Position numbers and translations under genes: made by a program. The notes beneath the pieces were generated by a model. It made no database searches, had not been told where the DNA came from, and saw only the letters and a list, made by a program, of their open reading frames with translations. From NCBI RefSeq assembly GCF_007997385.1, contig NZ_VOSC01000005.1, positions 310,001-374,000 of the forward strand: 64,000 bases of DNA, written 5' to 3'. This document shows positions 8,353-17,438 of this stretch, in pieces. Positions within the stretch are counted from its first letter, which is position 1. Each line of letters starts with the position of its first letter. The DNA is from Seonamhaeicola algicola. Its GTDB lineage: Bacteria > Bacteroidota > Bacteroidia > Flavobacteriales > Flavobacteriaceae.

Positions 8353-10719
8353 TTAATTAGAAATTATATTGTTTTTTGAGAAAAACTCATTTCGTTCTTT
8401 TAAAATCACTTGCTTACCATTAATGGTTATTTTTCCTGATAATTTAATGTCTAAACAAGAAGCTCCAATTTTAAATTTATAAACACCAGGATCAATAACC
8501 CACTGTTTATTTTTATAATAGGCTAACTGTTGCGGAGATACTAAAAATTCAATAGTTTTTGTAGCCCCTTTTTCTAGATATACTTTAGTAAAACCTTTCA
8601 ATTCAATGGGTTCTAAATGTGTGTTTTCCTTTGGTGGTGTTATGTATAATTGTGCAATTTCGGCTCCGTTATAAGCGCTATTATTAGTTATAGTAAATGT
8701 TAACGGAATTTTTTTTGTATTTATTGAAACAGTTTCAGGCATTTTTAAATTAGCATATTTAAATGATGCATAACTTAGTCCGTATCCAAAAGGATACATG
8801 GGCATATCATTTTTATCATAACCTTTGCTGTAAACTATAGGGGCTTGTTCATTATGTTTAGGGTAAGTAACAGTTAGTTTAGCTGAAGGGTTAACCTTTC
8901 CCGTAATAATATCTGTTAATGCATTACCACCTTCTTCTCCTGGAAACCAAGCTTGAATAATAGCAGCACATTTGGGAGCTAATTCGGTAATAATTTGTGG
9001 CCTACCACCAAAAATAACCAATATTACAGGCTTGCCTGTGGCTTGTAATTGTTTTACAAAAGTTGCCTGCTCACCCGGTAAGTGAATATCTTTTCTATCT
9101 CTGCCTTCTCCAACTAAATATAGGTGTTCACCCATAGCAGCAATAATTACATCACTTTCGGCTGCTATTTTCAAAGCGCGTTTTGTATTTGGTTCAGGAA
9201 AATCTTTAACCCCTATATATGCAAACTTTTTAATACGCTCATCACCAATTTTTTCGTTTGGTTGTTTGTTGTTAATTTTTGTCCAATCACAGCCTCTTTC
9301 AAAATTAATTTCAGTAGTGGTTCCTAATTTATTCTGCAGTCCTTCAAGTAAAGTAACAAGTTTAGGGTTATTTGGGTCTACTGGTTCCGATCTAAAAAAA
9401 GTAGATAATGATTGATGTGTATAATCGCCTAATAAGGATTGAACAGCATTGGCATTAGGGCCAACAACGGCTAATTTTTTTGTGTTTTTTGAAAGTGGTA
9501 AAATACCATTGTTTTTTAGTAAAACTATAGCTTCACATGCGGCTTTATAAGCTAAAATGCGGTTTGCAGGCGGATCTAAATCAACAGGGTTTGTTTCTGG
9601 TCGCTTATATTCTAATAAACCAAGGTTTCCTTTTGATATTAGCACGCGTTTTAAAGCTTTATCTATAACGCTTATTGAAATTGTGCCTTTATTAATTTCA
9701 TTTTTTAAATACGGGAAACTCATACCAAATGGGAGCTCAACATCTAATCCTGCTTTTAAACTTAAAATACCTGCTTCAGGTTCGGTTTTAGCATGTTTAT
9801 ATTTTGAAAACACTTGCTTAACAGACCAAAAATCTGATACAACAACACCATTAAATCCTAATTCTTCTCGTAGTATAGTTGTTAGTAATTCTTGGTTTGC
9901 AGAACAAGGTATGCCTTTAATTTGATGATAGCCTGCCATGGCATTTTGTGCGTTACCAAGTTTAATTGCCACTTCATGCGGTAGTAGTGTTTCTTCATAG
10001 AAATTTTTTTCATCAAAATCACCTTTGTAGCCATAACCAGCAAAGTGTTTTATGGTTGTAGCAACTCCATTTTTTAAGTTGTTAGTTTGCATACCTTTTA
10101 CAAAAGCTAAACCCATGCTAGCGGTTAAATATGGTTCTTCTCCAAAGCTTTCTTCAATTCTTCCCCAATGCGCATTTCTGCAAATGTCTAACATTGGCGA
10201 TAGTACGTGAGTAGCTCCAACACTACGCATTAATTTAGAAGTATTATTACTGTTTTTTTCAATTAAATCAGGATTCCAAGAACAGCCCATGCCAATTTGC
10301 TGAGGCAAAGTTGTAGCTCCTTTTGTAGAAAACCCACTTATAGCTTCTTCTGAAAAAATGGCTGGTATTTTACTTTTTGTTTCGTTAATTAAATAATCTT
10401 GAAGATCTGCAATTGCAATTTTTAATTCAGTTGGATTTGTTTTTAAATTACCTGAAAACTGTGCTAAATACCCTATGCCGTATGGAATTTTTGTTCGGCA
10501 AGAATCTAATGATAATTTTTTACCATCCATTAAATCTTTCATCCAAATACCTTGTAGCTGTGCTATTTTTTCTTCTAGCGGCATACTTTTTATTAATGAA
10601 TCTACTTTTGCTTCAAGTTGTATTTTAGAATGTGCAGTATTTTCTAAAGTATTTTCTTTTCTTTTAGAAGAACAAGCCACTAACAAAACTATAGTTATAA
10701 TAAGAAGAAATTTATGCAT
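8353..10719 (-). CDS. GH3 family beta-glycosidase lipoprotein
   Basis: A lipoprotein glycosidase of about 788 residues, start set at the ATG at 10719 so that MHKFLLIITIVLLVAC gives a proper lipobox. The order is GH3 N-terminal TIM barrel (EEAISGF, ATTIKHFAGYGYKGDF, and the nucleophile Asp in VVSDFWSV), GH3 C-terminal domain (AAMGEHLYLVGEGRDR, GGRPQI) and a fibronectin-like C-terminal domain (PFGYGLSYASF). Exo-acting beta-glucosidase, beta-xylosidase or similar; the exact sugar is not visible. It runs 84 bases downstream of the LacI gene on the same strand, so it may be its co-transcribed partner, although TAATTTTG at 10748-10741 could be its own -7 element. Confidence 0.9.
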   Translation of the reverse strand: MHKFLLIITIVLLVACSSKRKENTLENTAHSKIQLEAKVDSLIKSMPLEEKIAQLQGIWMKDLMDGKKLSLDSCRTKIPYGIGYLAQFSGNLKTNPTELKIAIADLQDYLINETKSKIPAIFSEEAISGFSTKGATTLPQQIGMGCSWNPDLIEKNSNNTSKLMRSVGATHVLSPMLDICRNAHWGRIEESFGEEPYLTASMGLAFVKGMQTNNLKNGVATTIKHFAGYGYKGDFDEKNFYEETLLPHEVAIKLGNAQNAMAGYHQIKGIPCSANQELLTTILREELGFNGVVVSDFWSVKQVFSKYKHAKTEPEAGILSLKAGLDVELPFGMSFPYLKNEINKGTISISVIDKALKRVLISKGNLGLLEYKRPETNPVDLDPPANRILAYKAACEAIVLLKNNGILPLSKNTKKLAVVGPNANAVQSLLGDYTHQSLSTFFRSEPVDPNNPKLVTLLEGLQNKLGTTTEINFERGCDWTKINNKQPNEKIGDERIKKFAYIGVKDFPEPNTKRALKIAAESDVIIAAMGEHLYLVGEGRDRKDIHLPGEQATFVKQLQATGKPVILVIFGGRPQIITELAPKCAAIIQAWFPGEEGGNALTDIITGKVNPSAKLTVTYPKHNEQAPIVYSKGYDKNDMPMYPFGYGLSYASFKYANLKMPETVSINTKKIPLTFTITNNSAYNGAEIAQLYITPPKENTHLEPIELKGFTKVYLEKGATKTIEFLVSPQQLAYYKNKQWVIDPGVYKFKIGASCLDIKLSGKITINGKQVILKERNEFFSKNNIISN

Positions 10720-10802
10720 GGTAATTTTTGAATTTAAAAACAAAATTAGGCATGCCCAAGCGCTAAGGTTATAACAAATGTTTTTTTTTAAGAATCAAAC
10801 GG

Positions 10803-11825
10803 TTATTTTCGTTTATTTCTGTTGGTTGAATTTCTAATGACTAATTCCGATTTTAAAACGTGTTGCGTATGTGTTGTGGTTTTGTTTTTAATATTACTAA
10901 AAATTAGTTGTGCCGCTTCAAAACCCATTTGATAAGCAGGTTGATCTATACTTGTTAATGAAGGTTCTAAAAGTTCGTTTACGGGTTCATTGTTAAAACC
11001 AATAATGGCTAAATCCTCAGGAATGTTTAATCCGCGTTCTTTAGCAGCAAGCATTGCAGAAATAGCCACTTGATCACTAAAAGCTATAATACCATCGGGC
11101 GGCGTTGGTGCATACAATAATTTTCTGGCAGCACTTAAGTTACTTTCTTTAGTAAAATTACAATATTCAATAAGTTTGTTGTTTTTATTAATATTAGCGT
11201 CTTTTAAAGCTTGTTCATAGCCTAATTGCCTTGTGTTACTAATTTGTAAAATTGGCGGACCACCAATAAAAGCTATATTTTTACAACCAATTGATGTTAG
11301 GTGTTCTGTAGCATCATAAGCCGCTTTAAAATTATCTATTACAACTTTATCGGTATCAACTTCATCACATTGTCTGTTAAAAAACACTAGTGGAATTTGT
11401 TTCTTTTTCAACTCTAAAAAGTGATCAAATTGTTTGGTTTCACTGGCTAAAGATATTATTAAACCAGAAACGCCAACCTCTATAAGTTCTTCTATTAAGC
11501 TTTTTTCGCGCTCAAAAGATTCGTTAGACTGACAAATAATGAGGTGCATACCGTTTTCTTCGGCAACTTTTTCAATACCACTTATAGCCATGGCATATAA
11601 ATGGTAACTTATTTTAGGAACAATAACACCAATAGCATTTAATTTTCTAGGTATAACGGTTTCAGGAAATTTTGCATCAAAATAATTAAGTTCATTAGCT
11701 ACATCTATCACTTTTTTTCGCATAGGTTCACTAATCCTTGGGTTATTTTGAAGTGCTCTTGAAGCTGTTGATGTTGAAATATTTAAGGCTTTTGCAATGT
11801 CTTGTAATGTAGCTTTCTTTTTCAA
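10803..11825 (-). CDS. LacI/GalR family transcriptional regulator
   Basis: A 340-residue regulator. The N-terminal helix-turn-helix with hinge helix is at residues 4-50 (LQDIAKALNISTSTASRAL, then KVIDVANELNY), followed by a periplasmic-binding-protein-like sensor domain (IGVIVPKISYHLYAMAISGIE, GPPILQISNTRQLGYEQAL, DGIIAFSDQVAISAM, SIDQPAYQMG). It should bind a sugar or sugar acid. It is divergent from the acid-sugar operon and precedes a GH3 gene on its own strand. Two operator-like palindromes lie in the intergenic region, one overlapping its own -33 element, so autoregulation is likely. Confidence 0.92.
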   Translation of the reverse strand: MKKKATLQDIAKALNISTSTASRALQNNPRISEPMRKKVIDVANELNYFDAKFPETVIPRKLNAIGVIVPKISYHLYAMAISGIEKVAEENGMHLIICQSNESFEREKSLIEELIEVGVSGLIISLASETKQFDHFLELKKKQIPLVFFNRQCDEVDTDKVVIDNFKAAYDATEHLTSIGCKNIAFIGGPPILQISNTRQLGYEQALKDANINKNNKLIEYCNFTKESNLSAARKLLYAPTPPDGIIAFSDQVAISAMLAAKERGLNIPEDLAIIGFNNEPVNELLEPSLTSIDQPAYQMGFEAAQLIFSNIKNKTTTHTQHVLKSELVIRNSTNRNKRK

Positions 11826-11847
11826 TATAATTTAGTTTATTGGTTTT

Positions 11848-11880
11848 CAAATGTAAATCTTAAAAAAACTTTATGCAAAA
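11848..11880 (-). promoter_or_regulatory. Promoter of the LacI-family gene
   Basis: TACATTTG on the minus strand (11855-11848) is an exact TAnnTTTG, with TTG (11878-11876) 20 bases upstream. The -33 element lies inside operator-like site 1. Confidence 0.65.
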
Positions 11881-11889
11881 TATTGCGCA
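11874..11889. promoter_or_regulatory. Operator-like site 1 for the LacI-family regulator
   Basis: TGCAAAATATTGCGCA, a near-palindrome with TGC/GCA ends typical of LacI-family operators. It overlaps the -33 element of the regulator's own promoter. It is nearly the same sequence as site 2. Confidence 0.6.
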
Positions 11890-11940
11890 AATTTTTTGTC
11901 AAAAATTGTGGTTTTATCATGTTTTATTATGTTTTTTTTC

Positions 11941-11948
11941 TATTTTTG
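11941..11948 (+). promoter_or_regulatory. -7 element of the acid-sugar operon
   Basis: TATTTTTG, exact TAnnTTTG, 65 bases upstream of the operon start at 12014. No good TTG is seen 19-20 bases upstream. Site 2 lies about 30 bases downstream, where a bound repressor could block elongation. Confidence 0.55.
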
Positions 11949-11978
11949 AAAACAAATTAGATAAAACAACTAACACAG

Positions 11979-11994
11979 TGCAATATTTTGCGCA
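11979..11994. promoter_or_regulatory. Operator-like site 2 for the LacI-family regulator
   Basis: TGCAATATTTTGCGCA, near-palindromic and matching site 1 in 14 of 16 positions. Its centre is 105 bp from that of site 1, ten helical turns at 10.5 bp, so both sites face the same side of the helix and looping is possible. Confidence 0.6.
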
Positions 11995-12013
11995 AAAGAA
12001 AATTAAAAATTAA

Positions 12014-13063
12014 ATGAGTAAAAATTACAAAATAGCGGTTGTTCCAGGTGATGGTATAGGTAAAGAAATTGTACCAGAAGGATTACGCGTTATAAACGCA
12101 GTAGCAAAAAAACATGGTTTTTCAATTGATACTGAGTCGTTTGGTTGGGGTGCTGGTTATTATTTAAAAAATAATGAGTTTATGCCTGCAGATGGATTAG
12201 AAACACTTAAGGCGTTTGATGCCGTATATTTTGGGTCTGTTGGTTTACCTGAGGTTGATGATACCTTACCTGCTAAAGATTATACGTTTAAAGTACGTAC
12301 AGGTTTTAATCAGTATGTAAATTACAGGCCAGTTAGAACGTATCCTGGTGTTCAGCGCCCTTTACGAACAGAAAAGCATATAGACTTTGTTATTGTTAGA
12401 GAAAATACCGAAGGTGAATTTGTGCAAATGGGCGGACAGTACTTACCTGATGAAGCCAATGGTATGGGAACAGATACCAGTGTATTTACCAGAAAAGGTA
12501 TTGAACGTGTTGCGCATTACGCATTTAAATTAGCTAGAACTAGACGTAATAAGGTAACCCATATTACAAAATCTAACACTTTAATTAACAGTTTAAGCTA
12601 TTGGGATAGAGTTATTAAAGAGGTTGCGCAGCAATATCCTGATGTAGAGCATGAGCAAATGTATATTGATAACTCTACAGCTATGTTTGTTTTAAAACCA
12701 GAAATTTTTGATGTGGTTTTAACAACTAATTTATTTGGCGATATTTTAAGTGATTTAGGTGGTGCCGTTATGGGAAGCCTTGGTTTAGGTGGTAGTGGAA
12801 ATATTAATCCAGAAAAAGAATTTCCTTCAATGTTTGAACCTATTCACGGTTCTGCACCTGATATTGCTGGTAAAAACATAGCAAATCCGTACGGCCAAAT
12901 ATGGTCTGCAGCAATCATGTTAAATCATTTAGGTGAAACCGAAGCTGCTAATAGTATTATGGAAGCTATTGATAAAACTACAAAAGCAGGTGTGTTGACG
13001 GTAGATTTAGGTGGAAATGCTAGTACTTCTGACGTAGCCGATGCTGTTATTAAAAATTTATAA
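12014..13063 (+). CDS. Isocitrate/isopropylmalate/tartrate dehydrogenase-family beta-decarboxylating dehydrogenase
   Basis: A 349-residue cytoplasmic dehydrogenase. It shows VVPGDGIGKEIVPEG at the start, the substrate loop VRENTEGEF, the metal-binding region TNLFGDILSDLGG and the nucleotide-binding EPIHGSAPDIAGKNIANP. The family oxidises 2-hydroxy acids with a neighbouring carboxylate and often decarboxylates them; this sequence looks closest to the tartrate/D-malate dehydrogenase branch rather than LeuB or Icd. It is the first gene of a tight operon with a DUF1537 kinase and a cyclase-family hydrolase. There it may act on a C4 or C5 acid sugar. Exact substrate unknown. Confidence 0.85.
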   Translation: MSKNYKIAVVPGDGIGKEIVPEGLRVINAVAKKHGFSIDTESFGWGAGYYLKNNEFMPADGLETLKAFDAVYFGSVGLPEVDDTLPAKDYTFKVRTGFNQYVNYRPVRTYPGVQRPLRTEKHIDFVIVRENTEGEFVQMGGQYLPDEANGMGTDTSVFTRKGIERVAHYAFKLARTRRNKVTHITKSNTLINSLSYWDRVIKEVAQQYPDVEHEQMYIDNSTAMFVLKPEIFDVVLTTNLFGDILSDLGGAVMGSLGLGGSGNINPEKEFPSMFEPIHGSAPDIAGKNIANPYGQIWSAAIMLNHLGETEAANSIMEAIDKTTKAGVLTVDLGGNASTSDVADAVIKNL

Positions 13064-13069
13064 GTATAC

Positions 13070-13702
13070 ATGAATATTGTAGATCTTACATTAACATATT
13101 CAAACAGTTTTAGTGGTTTTTCAAAAGAAACTGCTAAAACTGTTAAAAATGATGGCTGGAATGCAAGTACACTTACATTTTATTCACATTGTGGTACACA
13201 CATGGATGCTCCAGTTCATTTTAATGTAAGTAATCAAACTATAGATAATATACCAGTTACAAACTTTGTAAGTAAAGCATGGGTTATTAATGTAACACAT
13301 GTGGGTGCAAAGGGATTAATTGAAGTGTCTCATATTCCTGAAGCTATTCTAAAAGCCTACAAAAAAGGCGATAGTTTAGTGTTTAAAACAGGATGGTCTC
13401 AATATGTAAACACACCTAAATATCGTAATGAATTACCACGAATTAGTGAAAATTTAGCACATTGGTGTGTTGAAAATGCGGTTAAAATACTTGGTGTTGA
13501 ACCGCCATCGGTTGCCGATGTAAATAACATTGATGAAGTAACAAAAATTCATAAAATATTATTGCAAAGTGTTGTAATTGTTGAAGGTTTAACCAACCTA
13601 AACCAATTAACAACCAACTGTGTAGAGCTTATTGCTTTACCACTTAAAATTGAAGGAGGCGATGGTGCTCCCGCAAGAGTTATAGCTATAGAAAAGTATT
13701 AA
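13070..13702 (+). CDS. Cyclase-family metal-dependent hydrolase (kynurenine formamidase-like fold)
   Basis: A 210-residue protein with the metal site of the cyclase/KynB/isatin hydrolase family: H40-C-G-T-H44-M-D46-A-P-V-H50. The family opens amide or lactone-like bonds using a divalent metal. No tryptophan-degradation genes are nearby, so kynurenine formamidase is unlikely. Hydrolysis of a sugar lactone or of a pathway intermediate fits the surrounding acid-sugar genes. It starts six bases after the dehydrogenase stop and is followed by the kinase with no gap. Confidence 0.8.
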   Translation: MNIVDLTLTYSNSFSGFSKETAKTVKNDGWNASTLTFYSHCGTHMDAPVHFNVSNQTIDNIPVTNFVSKAWVINVTHVGAKGLIEVSHIPEAILKAYKKGDSLVFKTGWSQYVNTPKYRNELPRISENLAHWCVENAVKILGVEPPSVADVNNIDEVTKIHKILLQSVVIVEGLTNLNQLTTNCVELIALPLKIEGGDGAPARVIAIEKY

Positions 13703-15106
13703 ATGAACAATGTATTATCTAACATATTAGCTACATTACCAAAGCCTGAAAACACCAATTACAGAAGCTTAAACCAACAACTATTCAACAAACTAAATAA
13801 GGCGTGTATTGTAATTGATGATGATCCAACGGGTAACCAAACCGTTTACAACATTCCGTTGCTAACCAATTGGAACGAAACGGTTTTTATTGAAGAATTT
13901 ACCAAAGGCACTCCTGTGTTTTTTGTGTTAACTAATTCTAGAAGTTTATCAGCTAAAGAAACTAAAAAGGTGTATACTGAAATTGCTCAAAACATCTTAA
14001 AAGCTTCTAAAATTTCAAAACGTGAATTCGTAATTATTAGTAGAAGCGATTCTACGTTGCGTGGCCATTTCCCGTTGGAACCTTCAACTTTAAAAATTAA
14101 TTTAAAACTACAAGATGCTATTACAGTGTTTTTACCTGTAATGTTTGAAGGTAATCGTGTAACGGTTAATGATACCCATTACATTTTAGATGATGATATT
14201 TTAACACCTGTTAATAACACACCGTTTGCTCAAGATCATTCGTTTAAATATTCTAAAGCAAATCTTAAAGCGTATATTGAAGAAAAATCTGAAGGAAGTA
14301 TTAAAGCATCCAGCGTAATTTCTTTTTCTTTAGAAGCTATAAGAACCAAAAGCACTAAAGAATTGGCTGATGCCATAACAAGTTTACCTAAAAGTTGCTA
14401 CTGCATTTTTAATAGTATTAATTATTCAGATTTAGATAAGGTAACCCAAGCACTCTTATTGGCTCAACAAAATGGTAAGCAAATTATTTACAGAACATCA
14501 AGTTCATTTGTGCCGTCATACATTGGCCAAAAACCTAAAGATATTTTAACTGCTGAAGATGTAATTGTTACAAAAACCAATACTGGAGGGTTAACTATTG
14601 TAGGGTCTTATGTAAAAAAATCATCTGATCAACTTAAAGAAGCATTACAACTTTTTAATGCTACCACCACATTTGAAGTTGATGTTGAGAAGGTTTTAAG
14701 TGAAAACTCTAATGAATACATTCAAGCATTTGTAAATAAGTTAAATATTGTTTTAAAATCAGGTGAAGATTGTATTGTTTTTACCAGTAGAAAATTAATA
14801 ACAGGAACTGATGCATCAACAACAATAAATATTGCAGCAGTAATTTCAAATGCTTTGGTAAAAATAGTTGAAGGATTAACCACCCAACCCAAATATTTAA
14901 TTGCCAAAGGCGGTATAACATCGCATGATTTAGCCACAAAAGGCTTAAAAATGAGACGCTCAAAAGTAATTGGGCAAATTCAGGCAGGTATTCCTGTTTG
15001 GAAAATGAATAACCAAACTAAATTTCCCAACTTACCTTACATTGTTTTTCCGGGTAATGTTGGCTCCAACAAAACTTTAAAAGACGTAATAACTAAATTA
15101 AACTAA
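13703..15106 (+). CDS. Four-carbon acid sugar kinase (DUF1537 family)
   Basis: A 467-residue kinase of the DUF1537 family. The N-terminal substrate domain has D39-D40-D41-P-T-G44, ISRSDSTLRGH and the FLPVMFEGNR segment; the C-terminal nucleotide-binding domain has TKTNTGGLTIVGSY and AKGGITSHDLATKGL. Characterised members phosphorylate threonate, erythronate and related acid sugars such as 3-oxo-isoapionate. The ATG directly follows the previous stop (TAAATG), so translation is probably coupled. The usual partners PdxA2, OtnC or a RuBisCO-like protein are absent, and a beta-decarboxylating dehydrogenase is present instead. Confidence 0.9.
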   Translation: MNNVLSNILATLPKPENTNYRSLNQQLFNKLNKACIVIDDDPTGNQTVYNIPLLTNWNETVFIEEFTKGTPVFFVLTNSRSLSAKETKKVYTEIAQNILKASKISKREFVIISRSDSTLRGHFPLEPSTLKINLKLQDAITVFLPVMFEGNRVTVNDTHYILDDDILTPVNNTPFAQDHSFKYSKANLKAYIEEKSEGSIKASSVISFSLEAIRTKSTKELADAITSLPKSCYCIFNSINYSDLDKVTQALLLAQQNGKQIIYRTSSSFVPSYIGQKPKDILTAEDVIVTKTNTGGLTIVGSYVKKSSDQLKEALQLFNATTTFEVDVEKVLSENSNEYIQAFVNKLNIVLKSGEDCIVFTSRKLITGTDASTTINIAAVISNALVKIVEGLTTQPKYLIAKGGITSHDLATKGLKMRRSKVIGQIQAGIPVWKMNNQTKFPNLPYIVFPGNVGSNKTLKDVITKLN

Positions 15107-15109
15107 ATA

Positions 15110-16375
15110 ATGAGTAAACCCATACCAAAAAAAAGATATTGGTTTTTTGCTGGTTCTTTTTTAATAACCCTTCTTTTATATATTGATAGGGTTTGTATTT
15201 CTTCAGCTAAAGATGCCATTAGTTCCGATTTAAATTTAACCGATATACAAATGGGTTGGGTGCTTAGTGCTTTTGCATTAGGTTATGCATTATTTCAAGT
15301 GCCAGGAGGTGCCATGGGCGATAAATATGGCGTTAGAAAAGTAATGACTAGCATTATGGTATTATGGTCAATTTTCACAGCATTAACCGGTGCTGCATGG
15401 AATTATATTTCAATGCTTTTCTTTAGGTTTATTTTTGGTGCAGGTGAAGCTGGTGCTTTTCCAAATATTTCAAGGGCCGCTTTTTCTTGGGTGCCAACAA
15501 AAGAGCGTGGTGTATTTCAGGGTATTAACTTTTCAGGTTCTAGATTAGGTGCGGCATTTGCTCTACCTTTAGTTGCCTATTTAATTGATGCTTGGGGTTG
15601 GCGAAGTATATTTTACTTTTTTGGGGTCATTGGGCTTATTTTTGCAATATGGTTTTTTGTTTTCTTTAGAAATAAACCTGAAGAACATAAAGGATTATCT
15701 GATAATGAAAAAGAATTTATAATTAAAAACAGGCAGCATGAAGTTGAAAAAAAAGGTGGAAACTTGCCAATAAAAACAGTGCTTACTTCAAAAAATGTAA
15801 TTTTAGCCATGATACAATACATAGGCAGTAATTTTATATTTTTCTTTATGCTTACTTGGTTATTTCCCTACATTAAAGCTAAATACGAGTTAAGCCTTGT
15901 TGCAACGGGTTTTTACGCCATGTTACCATTATTAGCTGGTGCTTTTGGAAATTGGACCTCAGGTTTTATGGTTGATAGTATTTACCGAAAAGGACAGTGG
16001 AAACGTTCAAGACAATTACCCGCAACCATTGGTTTTGTTTTAGTGGTTATTGGTATTTTATCTAGTTTATACATGGATACGGCTTTGGGTGCAGTTTTAT
16101 GTTTATCTGTTGCAATTTTTGGTGCAGATATGACTTTAAGTCCATCGTGGTCATTTTGTATGGATATTGGTGAAGAAAACTCAGGAAAAGTGTCAGGTAT
16201 GATGAATATGGCAGGTAATTTAGGATCTTTTACAACCGCGTTAGCATTTCCGTATTTACAAGAGTGGACAGGGTCTAACGAGCCATTTTTTTACGTAGCA
16301 GCTGCTTTGGGCGTTGTTGCTATTTTTTGTTGGTCTTTTATGAATCCGAATAAAAAATTAAATAATGCAGAATAA
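15110..16375 (+). CDS. MFS transporter of the anion:cation symporter type
   Basis: A 421-residue inner-membrane protein with 12 predicted membrane segments. The segment order LLLYIDRVCISSA, then a loop and MGWVLSAFALGYALFQVPGGAMGDKYGVRK, matches ACS-family carriers for hexuronate, glucarate, tartrate and similar organic acids. The central loop RNKPEEHKGLSDNEKE is also typical. It should bring a sugar acid into the cell by symport. Three bases separate it from the kinase and its 3' end overlaps the next gene by 11 bases, so it is part of the operon. Confidence 0.9.
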   Translation: MSKPIPKKRYWFFAGSFLITLLLYIDRVCISSAKDAISSDLNLTDIQMGWVLSAFALGYALFQVPGGAMGDKYGVRKVMTSIMVLWSIFTALTGAAWNYISMLFFRFIFGAGEAGAFPNISRAAFSWVPTKERGVFQGINFSGSRLGAAFALPLVAYLIDAWGWRSIFYFFGVIGLIFAIWFFVFFRNKPEEHKGLSDNEKEFIIKNRQHEVEKKGGNLPIKTVLTSKNVILAMIQYIGSNFIFFFMLTWLFPYIKAKYELSLVATGFYAMLPLLAGAFGNWTSGFMVDSIYRKGQWKRSRQLPATIGFVLVVIGILSSLYMDTALGAVLCLSVAIFGADMTLSPSWSFCMDIGEENSGKVSGMMNMAGNLGSFTTALAFPYLQEWTGSNEPFFYVAAALGVVAIFCWSFMNPNKKLNNAE

Positions 16376-17390
16376 ATTAAAAGGTGTTGCCATTGGTGCA
16401 GGGTATTTTAGTAAGTTTCAATATGAAGCGTGGACACGTATTCCTGATGTTGAAATTACGGCCCTTTGTAATTCAAATATAGAACGCGCAAAAAGCATTA
16501 TGGAACCTTACGGTGTTAAAAAACACTACACAGATTATAAAGAAATGATTCTTACAGAAAAACCAGATTTTGTAGATATCATTACACCGCCCGAAACACA
16601 TTTTGAAATGTGCAAGTTTGCTGCAGATAATGGTGTGCATATTATTTGCCAAAAACCGTTAGCGCCAACGTTTGAAGAATCTAAAAAAATAGTAGACTAT
16701 GTATCTAGTAAGGGTGTACGTTTTGTAGTGCACGAAAATTTCAGATTTCAACCATGGCACAGAGAAATAAAAAAAATTATAAACAATAACGATATTGGAG
16801 ATATTTTTAGCTTAAACTTCAGGTCGCGTATGGGTGATGGTTGGGGCAATGATGCTTATTTAGCAAGACAACCTTATTTTAGAGATTATAAAAAACTACT
16901 CATTTATGAAACAGGTGTGCATTTTATTGATACATTTCGTTACCATGCAGGTGAAGTAACCAGTGCCTATGCTATTTTAAAGCGCTTAAACCCCGTTATT
17001 AAAGGTGAAGATTCAGGATTGGTAGTACTAAATTTTGAAAATAAAGCGCATGCTATTTGGGATGCCAACCGTTATAACGAAAATAACTTTAAAAAATCTA
17101 GATATACCTTTGGTGAATATTTAATTGATGGTTCAAAAGGCTCAATCCGTTTGTATTCTGACGGAAAAATAACAATTCAAAAATTAGGGGAAGCAGAAAA
17201 AGAACATCAATACACGCACAATGATGTTGGTTTTGCGGGCGACTGTTGCTATATTTTTCAACAAGATTTTATTGATAAACTATTCACCGGTGAACCTTTT
17301 GAAACCAGCGGAAAAAATTATTTAAAAACATTACAAGTGCAAGAAGCAGTATATAAATCTGCGCAAATTAACGCTCCTGTAGTTTTATAA
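16365..17390 (+). CDS. Gfo/Idh/MocA family sugar oxidoreductase
   Basis: A 341-residue NAD(P)-dependent oxidoreductase. The N-terminal Rossmann fold begins VAIGAGYFSKFQ, with DFVDIITPPETH and CQKPLAP (the family EKP motif with Gln for Glu). The C-terminal domain has ETGVHFIDTFRY, the conserved catalytic His region. Members oxidise sugars to lactones or interconvert inositols; D-apiose dehydrogenase belongs here. It overlaps the transporter gene by 11 bases. In this operon it could make the lactone that the cyclase-family enzyme opens and the kinase then phosphorylates. Substrate not determined. Confidence 0.88.
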   Translation: MQNKLKGVAIGAGYFSKFQYEAWTRIPDVEITALCNSNIERAKSIMEPYGVKKHYTDYKEMILTEKPDFVDIITPPETHFEMCKFAADNGVHIICQKPLAPTFEESKKIVDYVSSKGVRFVVHENFRFQPWHREIKKIINNNDIGDIFSLNFRSRMGDGWGNDAYLARQPYFRDYKKLLIYETGVHFIDTFRYHAGEVTSAYAILKRLNPVIKGEDSGLVVLNFENKAHAIWDANRYNENNFKKSRYTFGEYLIDGSKGSIRLYSDGKITIQKLGEAEKEHQYTHNDVGFAGDCCYIFQQDFIDKLFTGEPFETSGKNYLKTLQVQEAVYKSAQINAPVVL

Positions 17391-17438
17391 ATTAATATAA
17401 AAAAAACAAACTATTTACATACTAAACTATTATTAAAC

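Noticed and set aside
9557-9925. Open frame antisense to the GH3 gene (122 residues)
   Set aside because: Lies fully inside a well-supported glycosidase gene and has no signal or family features.
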